From positions 270,926 to 334,925 of the forward strand of contig NZ_KZ679051.1 in NCBI RefSeq assembly GCF_003024195.1: a DNA stretch of 64,000 bases, read 5' to 3'. Below the pieces are notes generated by a model. That model searched no databases. It was not told the origin of the DNA and was given only the letters and a program-made list of their open reading frames with translations. Within the stretch, counting starts at the first letter, position 1, and every line of letters begins with the position of its first letter. Origin of the DNA: Streptomyces dioscori (GTDB lineage: Bacteria; Actinomycetota; Actinomycetes; Streptomycetales; Streptomycetaceae). A program made the translations under genes and the position numbers. This document shows positions 1 through 8,976 of the stretch, one piece after another.

Positions 1-1
1 G

Positions 2-400
2 ATGGTGTTCCTGCGGCCCGAGTACCGCGAGCTGTTCGTGGAGTGGGAACAGAAGGCGTCCGACATGGTGAGTTTTCTGCGGATGGACGCGGGGTGCCAT
101 CCGGACGATCCGCGGTTGTCGGCTCTCGTCGGGGAGCTGTCCGTGAAGAGCGAGGAGTTCCGGCGGCTCTGGGCGACGCATGACGTCAAGGAGAAGAGTC
201 ATGGGGTGAAGCGGCTGCATCACCCTCTGGTGGGTGAGCTGACGCTCTCCTTCGAGACGTTCAAGCTCGTCGACGACGAGGAGCTGTCGATGGTGACGTA
301 TCACCCGGAGCCGGGGTCCGCCTCTGCCGAGGCGCTGCGCTTGCTCGCGAGCTGGGGTACGGACGCGGTGCGGGCGGGCACGTCGGCGCCGAGGCAATAG
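2..400 (+). CDS. MmyB-like regulator, C-terminal part (5' end outside window)
   Basis: This open frame runs in from the left edge and stops at 398-400, so only the last ~132 residues are visible. The text (FLRPEYRELFVEWE, then an acidic helix and HPLVGELTLSFETFKLVDDEELSMVTYHPEPGS in part) is typical of the MmyB-like ligand-binding domain found at the C-terminus of Streptomyces Xre-family regulators. The N-terminal helix-turn-helix would lie upstream. The Met at position 2 is only the first Met in view, not a proposed start. Ligand and targets cannot be inferred. Confidence 0.8.
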   Translation: MVFLRPEYRELFVEWEQKASDMVSFLRMDAGCHPDDPRLSALVGELSVKSEEFRRLWATHDVKEKSHGVKRLHHPLVGELTLSFETFKLVDDEELSMVTYHPEPGSASAEALRLLASWGTDAVRAGTSAPRQ

Positions 401-471
401 CCTTTTCCCTCGCCCCCGCCGCCCCTACCCGTCCCGTCCCGCACTCAGGGGCTCCGCCCCCGAACCCCCGC

Positions 472-524
472 TCCTCAAACGCCGGAGAGGCTGAAAACCT
501 CCTAGGGGCGCGGGGAACTGCGCG
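472..524 (+). repeat. CTCAAACGCCGG arm plus one GC-rich core repeat
   Basis: The 3' flank of the MmyB gene holds TCCTCAAACGCCGG (472-485), a partial copy of the arm that forms the perfect hairpin at 15814-15864. It is followed by the 20-bp dispersed core at 505-524 and its usual trailer, a C-rich stretch ending in CCCGCAG. No gene is visible between 401 and 561. Confidence 0.75.
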
Positions 525-561
525 GCCGGCCCCCACCGGACCCGCAGCCGGAATCGCCCCC

Positions 562-1338
562 TCAGGCCCCGGCCCGGTACGGCGGAGCCGAACCCCAGGA
601 CCATTGCGGGACCGGCTGCTCGGCCGGCGGTGTCGCGTCCGGGCCTGAGAAGTACACGGCCAACCGCGTCCCCCACTCCGCGTAAGCGAGAAACGCGGAC
701 CGGAACTCCGCGTCCGAAGGCAGCCCCGCCTCGTCCGCCGCGTCCTGCAGCAGGTTCACCCACCGCCGCCGCTGCACCTCGGTGATCCCCTTCCCCAGGT
801 GCTTGGCGACCATGTGTCCGTGCCCTCCCTGCGTCTCGGAGTACACGGGCGGCCCCCCGAAGACCTCCCCGAACCAGGAGGCCACATGCGCCGCGTGCTC
901 GGCGGCGAGCCCTTCGAAGACGGGGGCCAGGACGTCGTCCTTGAGGACCTTGTCGTAGAACACCTCGGTGAGGCGCGCGAAGGCTTCGGTACCCCCGGCC
1001 CAGGCGAACAGCGTGGGCACGGCCGCCCCCGTCCCCCGTACCGTCGTCGGCTTGTAGTGGCGTGTCTCCTCCACGAACCCGGTGAAGGGGCCGATCTCGG
1101 CGACGAAGTCGGTGAACAGCTCGGACTCGCGGAACCCCTCGACATGGTCCTCGGTGGACGTCCAGGTGATCCGGAGCACGTAGTGCTGGAAGTCCTCCTC
1201 GCTGCGGGCCAGCTCGTAGTCGACGCACTGCGGGGCCGCCGCGAGGTGCGAGGCGGCCCGGGAGTACGCGGCGAGGAACAGCGCCGACTGCTCCTCGGGG
1301 ATGAGGTACCTGATGTATTCAACGGTGTGCGCGGTCAT
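562..1338 (-). CDS. Antibiotic biosynthesis monooxygenase-truncated hemoglobin fusion
   Basis: The 258-residue protein has two parts. Residues 1-95 resemble an ABM (dimeric alpha-beta barrel) domain, with ITWTSTEDHVEGFRES and HYKP. Residues ~105-235 are a group II truncated globin: FAWAGGTEAFARLTEVFYDKVL, with Tyr128 at the B10 position, His180 (AKHLGKGI) as the likely proximal haem ligand and Trp193 near the distal pocket. Likely roles are haem-based oxygen, NO or redox chemistry in the cytoplasm. The ABM domain may add quinone or small-molecule chemistry, which is inference. It starts at ATG 1338, just after the terminator of the protease gene, so it is probably a separate transcript. Fusions of this kind are annotated in Streptomyces as group II truncated hemoglobins. 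Confidence 0.85.
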   Translation of the reverse strand: MTAHTVEYIRYLIPEEQSALFLAAYSRAASHLAAAPQCVDYELARSEEDFQHYVLRITWTSTEDHVEGFRESELFTDFVAEIGPFTGFVEETRHYKPTTVRGTGAAVPTLFAWAGGTEAFARLTEVFYDKVLKDDVLAPVFEGLAAEHAAHVASWFGEVFGGPPVYSETQGGHGHMVAKHLGKGITEVQRRRWVNLLQDAADEAGLPSDAEFRSAFLAYAEWGTRLAVYFSGPDATPPAEQPVPQWSWGSAPPYRAGA

Positions 1339-1352
1339 GTCCTCCCCCTACC

Positions 1353-1393
1353 CGAACGGCCCGCCGGCAGCTGTGCTTCCGGCGGGCCGTTCG
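1353..1393 (-). terminator. Terminator after the subtilase gene
   Basis: A 15-bp perfect stem (CGAACGGCCCGCCGG paired with its complement) closes an 11-nt loop. It lies between the stop of the protease (1457) and the start of the globin gene (1338). There is no T-run, as is common for streptomycete terminators. Confidence 0.75.
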
Positions 1394-1456
1394 TGCGTAT
1401 CAGCGTTCAGCGAACCTGTCGGTGATCCATGTGATCCACCGGATCAACCCGACGGG

Positions 1457-4400
1457 TCACTTGCCGTAGTACGCGTTGTAGATCGAGATCGTCGACTTGT
1501 TGCCCTTCTTGTCGGCGATCTTGGCGTGGAACGAGATCGCCTTGCCCTTGGCCGGGTTGGTGATCGCGATCTTGCCGTTCTTGACGGTGACCTTCTTCCA
1601 GGTCTGGCCGTAGTCGTACGACACGTACACGGCGAGGGACTTCAGGTTCGAGCCCGCCGCCGAGCCCTGGACGGTCACCGGGACGGAGACCTTCTTGTCC
1701 GCCGGGGCCCTGCTGTCCAGGCCGACGGCCGCGTCGAAGCGGATCGAGGACGCGGGCAGTTTGGCCAGGTCGGCCTTCTTGGAGCGGAAGGTCCAGCTGG
1801 CGTCGACGCGGGTGGAGGCCGCGGCGACCTTGACGGTCCGCTTGACCGAGGTGGTCAGCTTGTACGCGGCGTCACCGGCCGGGACCTTGAAGATGCCGTC
1901 CCCGACCAGCGGGTCGCTGTTCGAGCCGACCTTGGCGCCGTTGCGGTAGAGGGTCGTGGTGACCGACGAGTAGAGCGAGGAACCGGAGTGGGTCTTGCCG
2001 TCGGCGAACAGCGGCAGGTAGCCGTAGATGCCGTTGCCCTCGCGGTAGAGACCGAAGGAGGAGGTCAGGCGAGGGCCGAAGACCGCCGTGTTGAAGGTCT
2101 TCTCGTAGCTCTTGCCCGCCGCGAGGGTCTGCGGGGTGCCGAGCGTGTAGAAGGCCTCGACGATCGGCCAGCCCCATTCGTCGACTCCGCCGTGCTGCTC
2201 GAAGTCGAGGTTCCACTTGACCCCGCCGGCGGTGGACAGGTGAACCGTCCGGGTGCCGGGGAGCGTCTGCGGGACACTGATCGCGGAGGAGCCGGAGCTG
2301 CCGGGCAGGCTGCCCCAGGCGGTGAGCGCGCCCTTCTTGCCGCTCGCCGAGGCGCCCAGACCGGTCTTCACCGTGGCCAGTTCGCTCGCCTTGTAGTGCT
2401 TGGTGTAGCCGGTGGCGAGCTGCTTGACCTTGGCTCCGGCGGTGGTGTCGTACTCCTCGGCGGGCTTGGCCCAGTGGCCGTCCCACTGCTGGTACAGCGT
2501 GCCGTCGGTGATCTGCGGACCGGCGTGCGCGGAACGGAAGTTGTCGTACGAGTCCAGCCACCAGCCGAACCCGTAGCTGTTGTTGCCGACGTCAACCGTG
2601 TAGTCGGGTGAGGCGAACTCGGACTTGGCCGCCGCGTCGGGCACGGTGATGTCCACCGGCTTGGCGGTCCGCGCGTCCACCGTGATCGTGGCGTTCTTGG
2701 TGACGCTCAGCTTCGGCTGGGCCACCCAGTCGGCGCCCTTGGCGAAGTCCTCCGGGTCGACGAAGAGCGCCGAGTCGAGGATGTAACCGCCCTTGGGGAC
2801 ACGGACCTTGACGGTGCCGGACGCGTCGTAGGGCGAGTACCACTTCTCCTTGGAGAGCCCGGAGACCCCGGAGAGGTTGGCGTTGTAGTACTCCGCCGCG
2901 TTGCCGTCACGGCCGATGAACTTGAGCGTGAGGTCGTACGACTCCACCTCACGCTGCACCGCCGCCGCCGTGCGTACGCTCTGCCCACCGCCGGTGGCGG
3001 TCACGTACGCGGAGTAGGCGCCGTCGACCGTGCCGCCGAGCTTGCTGTTGGCCGTGAGGTCGGCGGAGGCCGTGCCGCCCGCCGGGACGGTCAGCGTCTT
3101 GGCGCCGAGCGTGAAGAAGCCGGCCGGCGCGGCCTGCCCCTTCGGGTCGGTGGCCGCCACGGTGAGGTTCAGCGTGACGTCGGTCTTGCCGAGGTTGCGG
3201 TACGTGACCTTCTTGGTGACCGGGGTGTCGTCGGTGTGCGGCCACTGCTGGACGCCGAAGCTCACCGACGACGGCTCGGCGACGACGGTCTGCTTGATGG
3301 CCTTGTCGACCTGGATGCGGCCCGAACCCTGCTGGAACGGCGTGTACTTGCCGCCCTTGGCGGAGCCGGTCAGCGCGCCCTTGAGCTCGGCGTACGTCCA
3401 GTCGGGGTGCTGCTGCTTGAGGATCGCCGCGGCGCCCGCGACATGCGGGGTCGCCATCGACGTACCCGAGATGGTCACATAGCCGGCCGGCTTCTCGCCG
3501 ACTTCCTTGGCGATGACGCTGCCGGGGGCCGAGGCGGCCGTGATGTCCACGCCGGGCGCGGTCACGTCGGGCTTGATCTGCCCGTCGAGGCCGGGGCCCC
3601 GGCTGGAGAACGAGGCCAGCTTGTCCGTGTCGTCTACGGCGCCCACGGTGAGCGCGGCCTCCGCGCTGCCCGGGGAGCCGATCGTCTGCTCGCCGAAGTC
3701 GCCGTCGTTGCCCGCGGCGATGGCAAAGAGGATGCCCTTCTCCTTGGACAGCTTGTTGACCTGCGCTTCGAGCGGGTCGATGTCGGCGGTGTCCCCGCCG
3801 CCCAGGCTGAGGTTCACGACGTCGGCGCCCTGTTCGGCCGCCCAGTCCATACCGGCGAGGATGCCGGAGTCGTCGCCGTAGCCGCTGTCGTCGAGGACCT
3901 TGCCGTTGAGCAGCTTCGCGCCCGGTGCGACGCCCTTGTACTTGCCGGCCGACTTGGCGCCCGTACCCGCCACGATGGACGCGACGTGCGTGCCGTGACC
4001 GTACTTGTCGGTCGCGTCGGGGGCGGCGGAGAAGTTCTTCGCGGCCACGACCTGGTTCTTCAGGTCGTCGTGGGTCGCGTCGACACCGGTGTCGAGGACG
4101 GCGACCTTGATGCCCTTGCCGTCGAAGCCGGCGGCCCACGCCTTGTCGGCGCCGATCTGCTTGACGGACTTGTCGAGGCTGGCCTTGCGGACCCCGTCGA
4201 GCCACACGTGGGCGATGCCGGAGGCGGTGCTCGCACCGCCGGACCGGGTGTCGGTGACCGCGGCCCACAGGTCGGGCGCGTCGCCCTTGGGCGTCAGCAC
4301 CGCGTCCGCGTTCAGCGACTTCAGGGTCCTGCGGACCTCGGTGTCGCCGGCCTCGCGGACGTCCGCCTTCGCCGCCGCGGCCGTGCCGCGGTAGCCGACG

Positions 4401-4792
4401 ATCAGCTTGAGGCCCTGCTTCTGCGCCTTGCGGCTGGCCGCGGTGCTCAGTTCGGTGACGTCGAACAGCCGCTGGTCGAGCTTGCCGCCGGCTATCAGCC
4501 GGGCCGCGTCGGCCGGCACGACGAGGGTGTGCCCGTCGGCCTTGCGTATCTGGACGGGTATCCCCTCGCGGCCCTTGGCCCGTTCCAGGCCGAGGACACG
4601 GCCCTTGGCGTCGACGACCACACGGTCGCCGGTGATCAGGGTGACGCGGTGCTTGGGCGTGGTCTGTACGGCCCGGTCGGTTGCCGTACGCTCGGCCTCC
4701 GCCGACGCCGGGCTGGTCATGCCCGCCGCCAGGGCCACGGCTGCCGCCGCGGCGATCGTGGCCGTGCACGCTCTCTTCACTTGTCTGCGCAA
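1457..4792 (-). CDS. Secreted S8-family subtilisin-like serine protease
   Basis: The 1111-residue precursor starts with a Sec-type signal peptide: RRQVKR, a hydrophobic Ala-rich core, and a likely cleavage after ASA near residue 31. Residues ~50-215 look like a propeptide. The catalytic domain (~220-500) carries the triad Asp234 (AVLDTGVD), His266 (GHGTHVAS) and Ser445 (ISGTSMATPH), with the oxyanion Asn in AAGND near 362. All motifs are intact. The remaining ~600 residues are beta-rich and C-terminal, of a kind usual in large Streptomyces subtilases; their function is unknown. The protein should be an extracellular protease. It is transcribed alone, with an inverted repeat upstream (4873-4901) and a terminator downstream. 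Confidence 0.93.
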   Translation of the reverse strand: MRRQVKRACTATIAAAAAVALAAGMTSPASAEAERTATDRAVQTTPKHRVTLITGDRVVVDAKGRVLGLERAKGREGIPVQIRKADGHTLVVPADAARLIAGGKLDQRLFDVTELSTAASRKAQKQGLKLIVGYRGTAAAAKADVREAGDTEVRRTLKSLNADAVLTPKGDAPDLWAAVTDTRSGGASTASGIAHVWLDGVRKASLDKSVKQIGADKAWAAGFDGKGIKVAVLDTGVDATHDDLKNQVVAAKNFSAAPDATDKYGHGTHVASIVAGTGAKSAGKYKGVAPGAKLLNGKVLDDSGYGDDSGILAGMDWAAEQGADVVNLSLGGGDTADIDPLEAQVNKLSKEKGILFAIAAGNDGDFGEQTIGSPGSAEAALTVGAVDDTDKLASFSSRGPGLDGQIKPDVTAPGVDITAASAPGSVIAKEVGEKPAGYVTISGTSMATPHVAGAAAILKQQHPDWTYAELKGALTGSAKGGKYTPFQQGSGRIQVDKAIKQTVVAEPSSVSFGVQQWPHTDDTPVTKKVTYRNLGKTDVTLNLTVAATDPKGQAAPAGFFTLGAKTLTVPAGGTASADLTANSKLGGTVDGAYSAYVTATGGGQSVRTAAAVQREVESYDLTLKFIGRDGNAAEYYNANLSGVSGLSKEKWYSPYDASGTVKVRVPKGGYILDSALFVDPEDFAKGADWVAQPKLSVTKNATITVDARTAKPVDITVPDAAAKSEFASPDYTVDVGNNSYGFGWWLDSYDNFRSAHAGPQITDGTLYQQWDGHWAKPAEEYDTTAGAKVKQLATGYTKHYKASELATVKTGLGASASGKKGALTAWGSLPGSSGSSAISVPQTLPGTRTVHLSTAGGVKWNLDFEQHGGVDEWGWPIVEAFYTLGTPQTLAAGKSYEKTFNTAVFGPRLTSSFGLYREGNGIYGYLPLFADGKTHSGSSLYSSVTTTLYRNGAKVGSNSDPLVGDGIFKVPAGDAAYKLTTSVKRTVKVAAASTRVDASWTFRSKKADLAKLPASSIRFDAAVGLDSRAPADKKVSVPVTVQGSAAGSNLKSLAVYVSYDYGQTWKKVTVKNGKIAITNPAKGKAISFHAKIADKKGNKSTISIYNAYYGK

Positions 4793-4872
4793 GTCTCCCC
4801 CTGGAGATCAGGTCCGGGATGAACCCCCGTTCATCCGGCCGGGGGACATCCCGTACGCATGCTCGCGCGTAA

Positions 4873-4901
4873 CCCCCCGGAATACTCAGTATGCCGGGGG
4901 G
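4873..4901. terminator. 29-nt near-perfect inverted repeat (terminator or operator)
   Basis: CCCCCCGG and CCGGGGGG flank a second palindrome ATACTCAGTAT, giving one nearly continuous dyad with a single A/G mismatch. It sits between the end of the ABC ATPase gene (4931) and the start of the protease (4792), so it could terminate the transporter transcript. The palindromic centre also makes a protein-binding operator for the protease promoter plausible. Confidence 0.55.
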
Positions 4902-4930
4902 TGAACTGGTGCTCAATAGCAAGACAGGCG

Positions 4931-5614
4931 TCAGGAGTTGGCGTTTTCCTTGACGGTGATCCTCCCCTTCCGGATCGTGGCGACCCGGGGGGCCTTTTTC
5001 GCGAGTGCGGAATCGTGCGTGACCATGATGAAAGTGAGCCCGTGCTCCTTCCACATGGTGTCGAGTACGTCCATGATCTCGTCGCGCATCGACTCGTCGA
5101 GGTTGCCGGTCGGTTCGTCGGCGAGCAGCACCTTCGGCTGCTTGACCAGGGCACGGGCGATGGCGACGCGCTGCTGCTGACCGCCGGAGAGCTCGGCGGG
5201 CAGATGCCCGGCCCGCTCGGCGAGCCCGACGGACTCCAGTGCGGCGGCGGCCCTTTCCCGCCGTTCCCTCACCTTCACCTTCAGCGGTACGAGGGCGGTC
5301 TCCACGTTCTCCTGGGCGGTGAGGGTGGGAATGAGATTGAAGCTCTGGAATACGAATCCGATGTTCTCGCTGCGCACGTTCGTCAGTTTGGTCTCGGACA
5401 ATCTGGCGAGATCTGTTCCGTCCAGTTCGATGCTTCCGCCAGTGGGGCGGTCCAGGCCGCCGAGCATCTGGAGGAGGGTGGATTTGCCGCCGCCGGTGGG
5501 GCCCTGGATGACCAGGCGGTCGCCGTCCGGGATGGTCAGGTCGACGCCTGCGAGGGCGTGGACGGTCTCCTTGCCGCGCTTGTACTGCTTGGTGATGCCT
5601 CTTAGTTCGTACAT
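4931..5614 (-). CDS. ABC transporter ATP-binding protein (MacB/LolD type)
   Basis: The 227-residue ATPase has Walker A at 38-46 (GPTGGGKST), a Q-loop VFQSFNLIP, signature LSGGQQQR at 142-149, Walker B with D166/E167 (VLLADEPTGNLDE) and a switch His in VTHD. The size and ADEPTGNLD are typical of the MacB/LolD/FtsE exporter class. It is the second gene of a pair with the permease at 5819-7303, 204 bp apart, with two copies of the dispersed GC repeat in the gap. The pair probably moves a peptide, lipid or drug across the membrane; the substrate is unknown. Confidence 0.93.
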   Translation of the reverse strand: MYELRGITKQYKRGKETVHALAGVDLTIPDGDRLVIQGPTGGGKSTLLQMLGGLDRPTGGSIELDGTDLARLSETKLTNVRSENIGFVFQSFNLIPTLTAQENVETALVPLKVKVRERRERAAAALESVGLAERAGHLPAELSGGQQQRVAIARALVKQPKVLLADEPTGNLDESMRDEIMDVLDTMWKEHGLTFIMVTHDSALAKKAPRVATIRKGRITVKENANS

Positions 5615-5685
5615 GTGTGGCTCCTGGGCCGGGCGCTCCGCCGGGGGGGCGCGGTAGGAAAAGGTGCGGGCCGTCCGGGGCTGGT

Positions 5686-5776
5686 CGCGCAGTTCCCCGC
5701 GCCCCTGGAGGGGCGGGGTGGCGGCCGTGCCGGAAGTGCGGGTTGTACGTGGCTGAGCGCGCCGTTCCCCGCGCCT
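5686..5776 (-). repeat. Two dispersed GC-core repeats between permease and ATPase genes
   Basis: Two copies of the 20-bp core, read on the minus strand, sit at 5686-5705 (exact) and 5757-5776 (variant). Both point the same way as the two flanking minus-strand genes. Confidence 0.8.
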
Positions 5777-5818
5777 TTGACGGGGCTCGGGGTGCGGGGC
5801 CGCCCCGTAGCAGTTCGG

Positions 5819-7303
5819 CTACTCGACCCGGCGGAGTGCGTCCGCCGGGCGGAGGCGGGAGGCGCGCCAGCCGCCGAACGCGCCGGCGATCAGGCCGCCC
5901 GCCACCGCGAGGCCCACCGCGATCGCGATCGTGTTGAGGGCCACGGGTGCCGTGAGGGTCACGTCGAGGGCCTTGGAGGCCGCCTGGCGGGCCGGGCCGC
6001 CCATGCCGCCGCCACCGGGGCCTCCCCCGCCGCCGGGGCCGCCCATGCCCCCGCCCGTGGAGGCGAGTTCGGCCTGGAGCGTCGGGCTGATCGCGGTGAC
6101 GGCGTACGCGCCGCCGAGGCCGAGGGCGATGCCGAGGACACCGCCGACGAGGCCGTTGACGACGGCCTCCCCGACGACCTGCCGGGTGACGCGGCCGGAC
6201 TTCCAGCCGAGTGCCTTCAGCGTGCCGAACTCCCGTACGCGCCGGGACACGGCGGACGAGGTGAGCAGTCCCGCGACCAGGAACGCGGCCACGAGCACCG
6301 CGATCGAGAGCCACTTGCCGACGTTCGAGGCGAGGTCGGACGCGGTGGACAGGGACCCGGACACCGTGTCCGCCAGGTCGGCGGAGGTCGTCACCGTCGT
6401 ACCGTCGATGTTCTTCTGGATGGTCGACTTGACGCTGTCGATCTGCTGCGAGTCGGACGCCTTGACGTAGATCGTGGTGACCTTGTTCTTGGAGTCACTG
6501 AGCGTCTGCGCCTGCTTGAGCGGGATGTACAGGTTGGCCGCCGCGTCACCGCTGTCGGGTGTCGCGATACCGATGACCTTGTACTTGACGCTCTTGACGG
6601 TGACGGTGTCACCGAGGGCGAGCTTCTTCTCCTTGGCGTAGGACGTGTCGGCGACGACGACCTTCGCGTCGGTCTCCGAGGTCTTGAACGTACGGCCGCT
6701 GGTGATCTTCGACGAGGTCAGCGGGCCGAGGTCCGGCTTGGTGACGTCGGTGCCGTACACCGAGTAGTTGTTGACGTCGAAGTCGGCGCCGCCGCCCTCG
6801 ACGCGGCCCTGCGGGGACTGCTGGGCACCGGGGCCGCCGCCCTGCTGGTTGCCACCGCCGCCGCCCTGCTGCTGGTCCTGCCGGAACTCACCCCGCTGGA
6901 ACTGGCCGCTGACCTTGATGACCTGGAGGCTGAGCCCGCCGACGGCGTCCGAGACGCCCTTCTGCGTATCGACCTTGGAGACCGTGCCGGCCGCCAGGGT
7001 CTGGAAGCCCTGCACCATGACGCGGTCGCTGCTCTGCTCCTCGTCGGAGTCACCGTCCCGGGCGTCGAACTGGAAGCGCGGGCGCTCGCCCGTGCCCGAC
7101 TGGGCCTGGGCCGCCTTGGTGACCGTCATGTCCGTGCCCAGCCCGTACAGCGACTGGAGGACCTTGCCCTGCGCCTTCTCCATGCCGGACGACACGGAGC
7201 TGACGACGATGACCAGGGCGATGCCCAGGGCGAGTCCGGAGGCGACGACGAGCGCCGCCTTTCTGCGGCGGCGCAGTTCGCGCCTCAGATAGGTGAAGAA
7301 CAT
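5819..7303 (-). CDS. ABC transporter permease, FtsX/MacB family
   Basis: The 494-residue protein follows the MacB plan. It has a basic cytoplasmic N-terminus (LRRELRRRRKAA), TM1 at ~18-38, a large extracytoplasmic domain (~40-320), then FtsX-type helices near 335-360, 390-415 and 460-485. The motif EFGTLKALGW, typical of FtsX-domain permeases, is present. Two low-complexity inserts stand out. One is Gln/Gly-rich in the extracytoplasmic domain (~residues 150-195); the other is Gly/Met-rich (GGGMGGPGGGGGPGGGG), just before the last helix. It pairs with the ATPase downstream. Confidence 0.9.
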   Translation of the reverse strand: MFFTYLRRELRRRRKAALVVASGLALGIALVIVVSSVSSGMEKAQGKVLQSLYGLGTDMTVTKAAQAQSGTGERPRFQFDARDGDSDEEQSSDRVMVQGFQTLAAGTVSKVDTQKGVSDAVGGLSLQVIKVSGQFQRGEFRQDQQQGGGGGNQQGGGPGAQQSPQGRVEGGGADFDVNNYSVYGTDVTKPDLGPLTSSKITSGRTFKTSETDAKVVVADTSYAKEKKLALGDTVTVKSVKYKVIGIATPDSGDAAANLYIPLKQAQTLSDSKNKVTTIYVKASDSQQIDSVKSTIQKNIDGTTVTTSADLADTVSGSLSTASDLASNVGKWLSIAVLVAAFLVAGLLTSSAVSRRVREFGTLKALGWKSGRVTRQVVGEAVVNGLVGGVLGIALGLGGAYAVTAISPTLQAELASTGGGMGGPGGGGGPGGGGMGGPARQAASKALDVTLTAPVALNTIAIAVGLAVAGGLIAGAFGGWRASRLRPADALRRVE

Positions 7304-7431
7304 GGCCGCAAGCTAGGGACGGCGTGTGATGGAGGGATAAGCCCCGCATAAGAGAAGGATGAGAAGGCTGTGCAGAACCTCGGAAAGGCCCCCCGGCGGG
7401 CTGTGCGGGCCCCGGGAAGGCTGTGAAAACG

Positions 7432-7468
7432 CCGAGGGCGGCTGCTCGTGGTGAGCAACCGCCCTCGG
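7432..7468 (-). terminator. Terminator after the L,D-transpeptidase gene
   Basis: A ~16-bp stem (CCGAGGGCGGCTGCTC against GAGCAACCGCCCTCGG, one mismatch) with a short loop lies 26 bp beyond the stop of the minus-strand gene ending at 7494. Confidence 0.8.
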
Positions 7469-7493
7469 TGCGAGGTGTGTTCGGGTCCAGGGG

Positions 7494-8750
7494 TCAGGCG
7501 GCCGAACCGGCCTTCCACGCCGCCCAGTCCAGGTTCCAGCCGTTGAGGCCGTTGTCCGGGGCGATGGTCTTGTCACCGGTGTTCCGCACGTCCACGACGT
7601 CACCGACGATCGAGTTGCTGAAGAACCAGCCACCCTCGGACTTCGTGTCGTTGGCGCCCTTGGTGTCCGACAGGCCCACGCAGCCGTGGCTGGTGTTGAC
7701 GCTGCCGAAGATGGACTTGGCGGCCCAGTAGTTGCCGTGGATGAACGTGCCGGAGTTCGACAGGCGCATCGCGTGCGGTACGTCCTTGATGTCGTACTCG
7801 CCCTTGCCGTCGTCGTCCGTGAAGCCGACGGTCGCGCCGTTCATCCGGGTCTCCTTGAACTTCTCGGAGATCACCATCTGGCCCTGGTACGTCTTGTTCT
7901 CGGGCGAGCCGGCCGAGATCGGGATGGTCTTGATGGTCTTGCCGTCCTGCGTGACCTTCATCGTCTTGGTCTTGGCGTCGACGATGGAGACCTGGTTGCG
8001 GCCGATCTTGAAGGTGACCGTCTTCTGCTGCACGCCGTACACGCCGTTCGCGCCCTCGACACCGTCGAGGTTCAGCTTCAGGGTGACGGTGGAGTTGCCC
8101 TTCCAGTACTCCTCGGGGCGGAAGTCCAGGCGGTTGGCGCTGAACCAGTGCCCGACGACCTCCTGGCCGCTGGTCGAGGAGACGGTGATGCCCTTCTGGA
8201 CGTCCGCCTTGTTCGTGATCGCCTTGTCGAAGTTGATCGAGACCGGCATACCGACGCCGACGGTGGAACCGTCCTCGGGCGTGAAGTTGCCGATGAAGCT
8301 GTTGGCCGGCGAGACCGTCGTGAACGACGCGTTCTCGTGGGCGGCACGGCCGGCCGAGTCCTCGGCCGTCGCGGCGATCTTGTAGGCGGTGGCGCGCTCC
8401 AGCTGACCGCTGGGCTTCCAGCTCTTCTTGTCGGCGGATATCTCGCCCTCGACGGCGGCACCGGCCGCCGTCTTCATGGTCACTTCACTCAGTGTGCCCT
8501 TGGTCACAGTGACCGCGGCGGCGCTGTTGATGGAGGCGTTGTCGGAGCCGTCCTTGGGCGTGATCTTGATCTGGGCCTCGGAGGTCTTCTTCGCCGCGGC
8601 CTCGTCGACCTTCGACTGCGAGGAGCCGTCCCCTTCGTCGTCGCCCTTGGGGTTGTCGCCGCCCCCTCCGCTGCACGCAGAGAGCATCAGCACCCCGCCG
8701 AGCAGTGCGGACGCGACCGTCAGGCCCTTGCGCCGCTTACTGTCCGTCAT
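7494..8750 (-). CDS. L,D-transpeptidase lipoprotein with Ig-like domains
   Basis: This 418-residue enzyme would make 3-3 cross-links in peptidoglycan outside the membrane. I start it at ATG 8750 because GGAG lies 9 nt upstream and the product then begins MTDSKRRKG, followed by a lipoprotein signal with lipobox LSAC. The middle holds two Ig-like/LDT-associated domains (NSFIGNFTPEDGSTVGVGMP). The YkuD catalytic domain is at the C-terminus, with the motif HGNYW...SHGCVGL giving the catalytic His and Cys. The overall plan matches Mycobacterium LdtMt2. An upstream in-frame ATG at 8765 is a possible alternative. A terminator follows. Confidence 0.92.
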   Translation of the reverse strand: MTDSKRRKGLTVASALLGGVLMLSACSGGGGDNPKGDDEGDGSSQSKVDEAAAKKTSEAQIKITPKDGSDNASINSAAAVTVTKGTLSEVTMKTAAGAAVEGEISADKKSWKPSGQLERATAYKIAATAEDSAGRAAHENASFTTVSPANSFIGNFTPEDGSTVGVGMPVSINFDKAITNKADVQKGITVSSTSGQEVVGHWFSANRLDFRPEEYWKGNSTVTLKLNLDGVEGANGVYGVQQKTVTFKIGRNQVSIVDAKTKTMKVTQDGKTIKTIPISAGSPENKTYQGQMVISEKFKETRMNGATVGFTDDDGKGEYDIKDVPHAMRLSNSGTFIHGNYWAAKSIFGSVNTSHGCVGLSDTKGANDTKSEGGWFFSNSIVGDVVDVRNTGDKTIAPDNGLNGWNLDWAAWKAGSAA

Positions 8751-8926
8751 CACACGCTTCTCCATCGTTGCCGAATCCCCTGAACCACGAGAGTCCCCGT
8801 AACACCAATTAACGCTACGACCGGTTCGTCCCGTTCCACATCCATCGAGGGTGTGGGGCATGCCACGTCGATCCACAGGGATACGCCTGGTGCGGGTGTC
8901 GGTCACTGCGTCCCATGAGACGACAG

Positions 8927-8956
8927 GACCCCGGGTGGCGGTTGCCGCCCGGGGTC
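8927..8956 (-). terminator. Terminator after the 113-residue protein gene
   Basis: GACCCCGGG-t-GGCGG pairs with CCGCC-CGGGGTC across a 3-nt loop, 21 bp past the stop at 8977. Confidence 0.7.
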
Positions 8957-8976
8957 ATGAATTCTCCCGAGCGGTG

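Noticed and set aside
2949..6314. A 1121-codon open frame on the minus strand across the protease and ABC genes
   Set aside because: Its product is Arg/Gly/Pro-rich in the way of out-of-frame GC-rich DNA. It crosses three real genes with clear catalytic motifs and a terminator-like hairpin.
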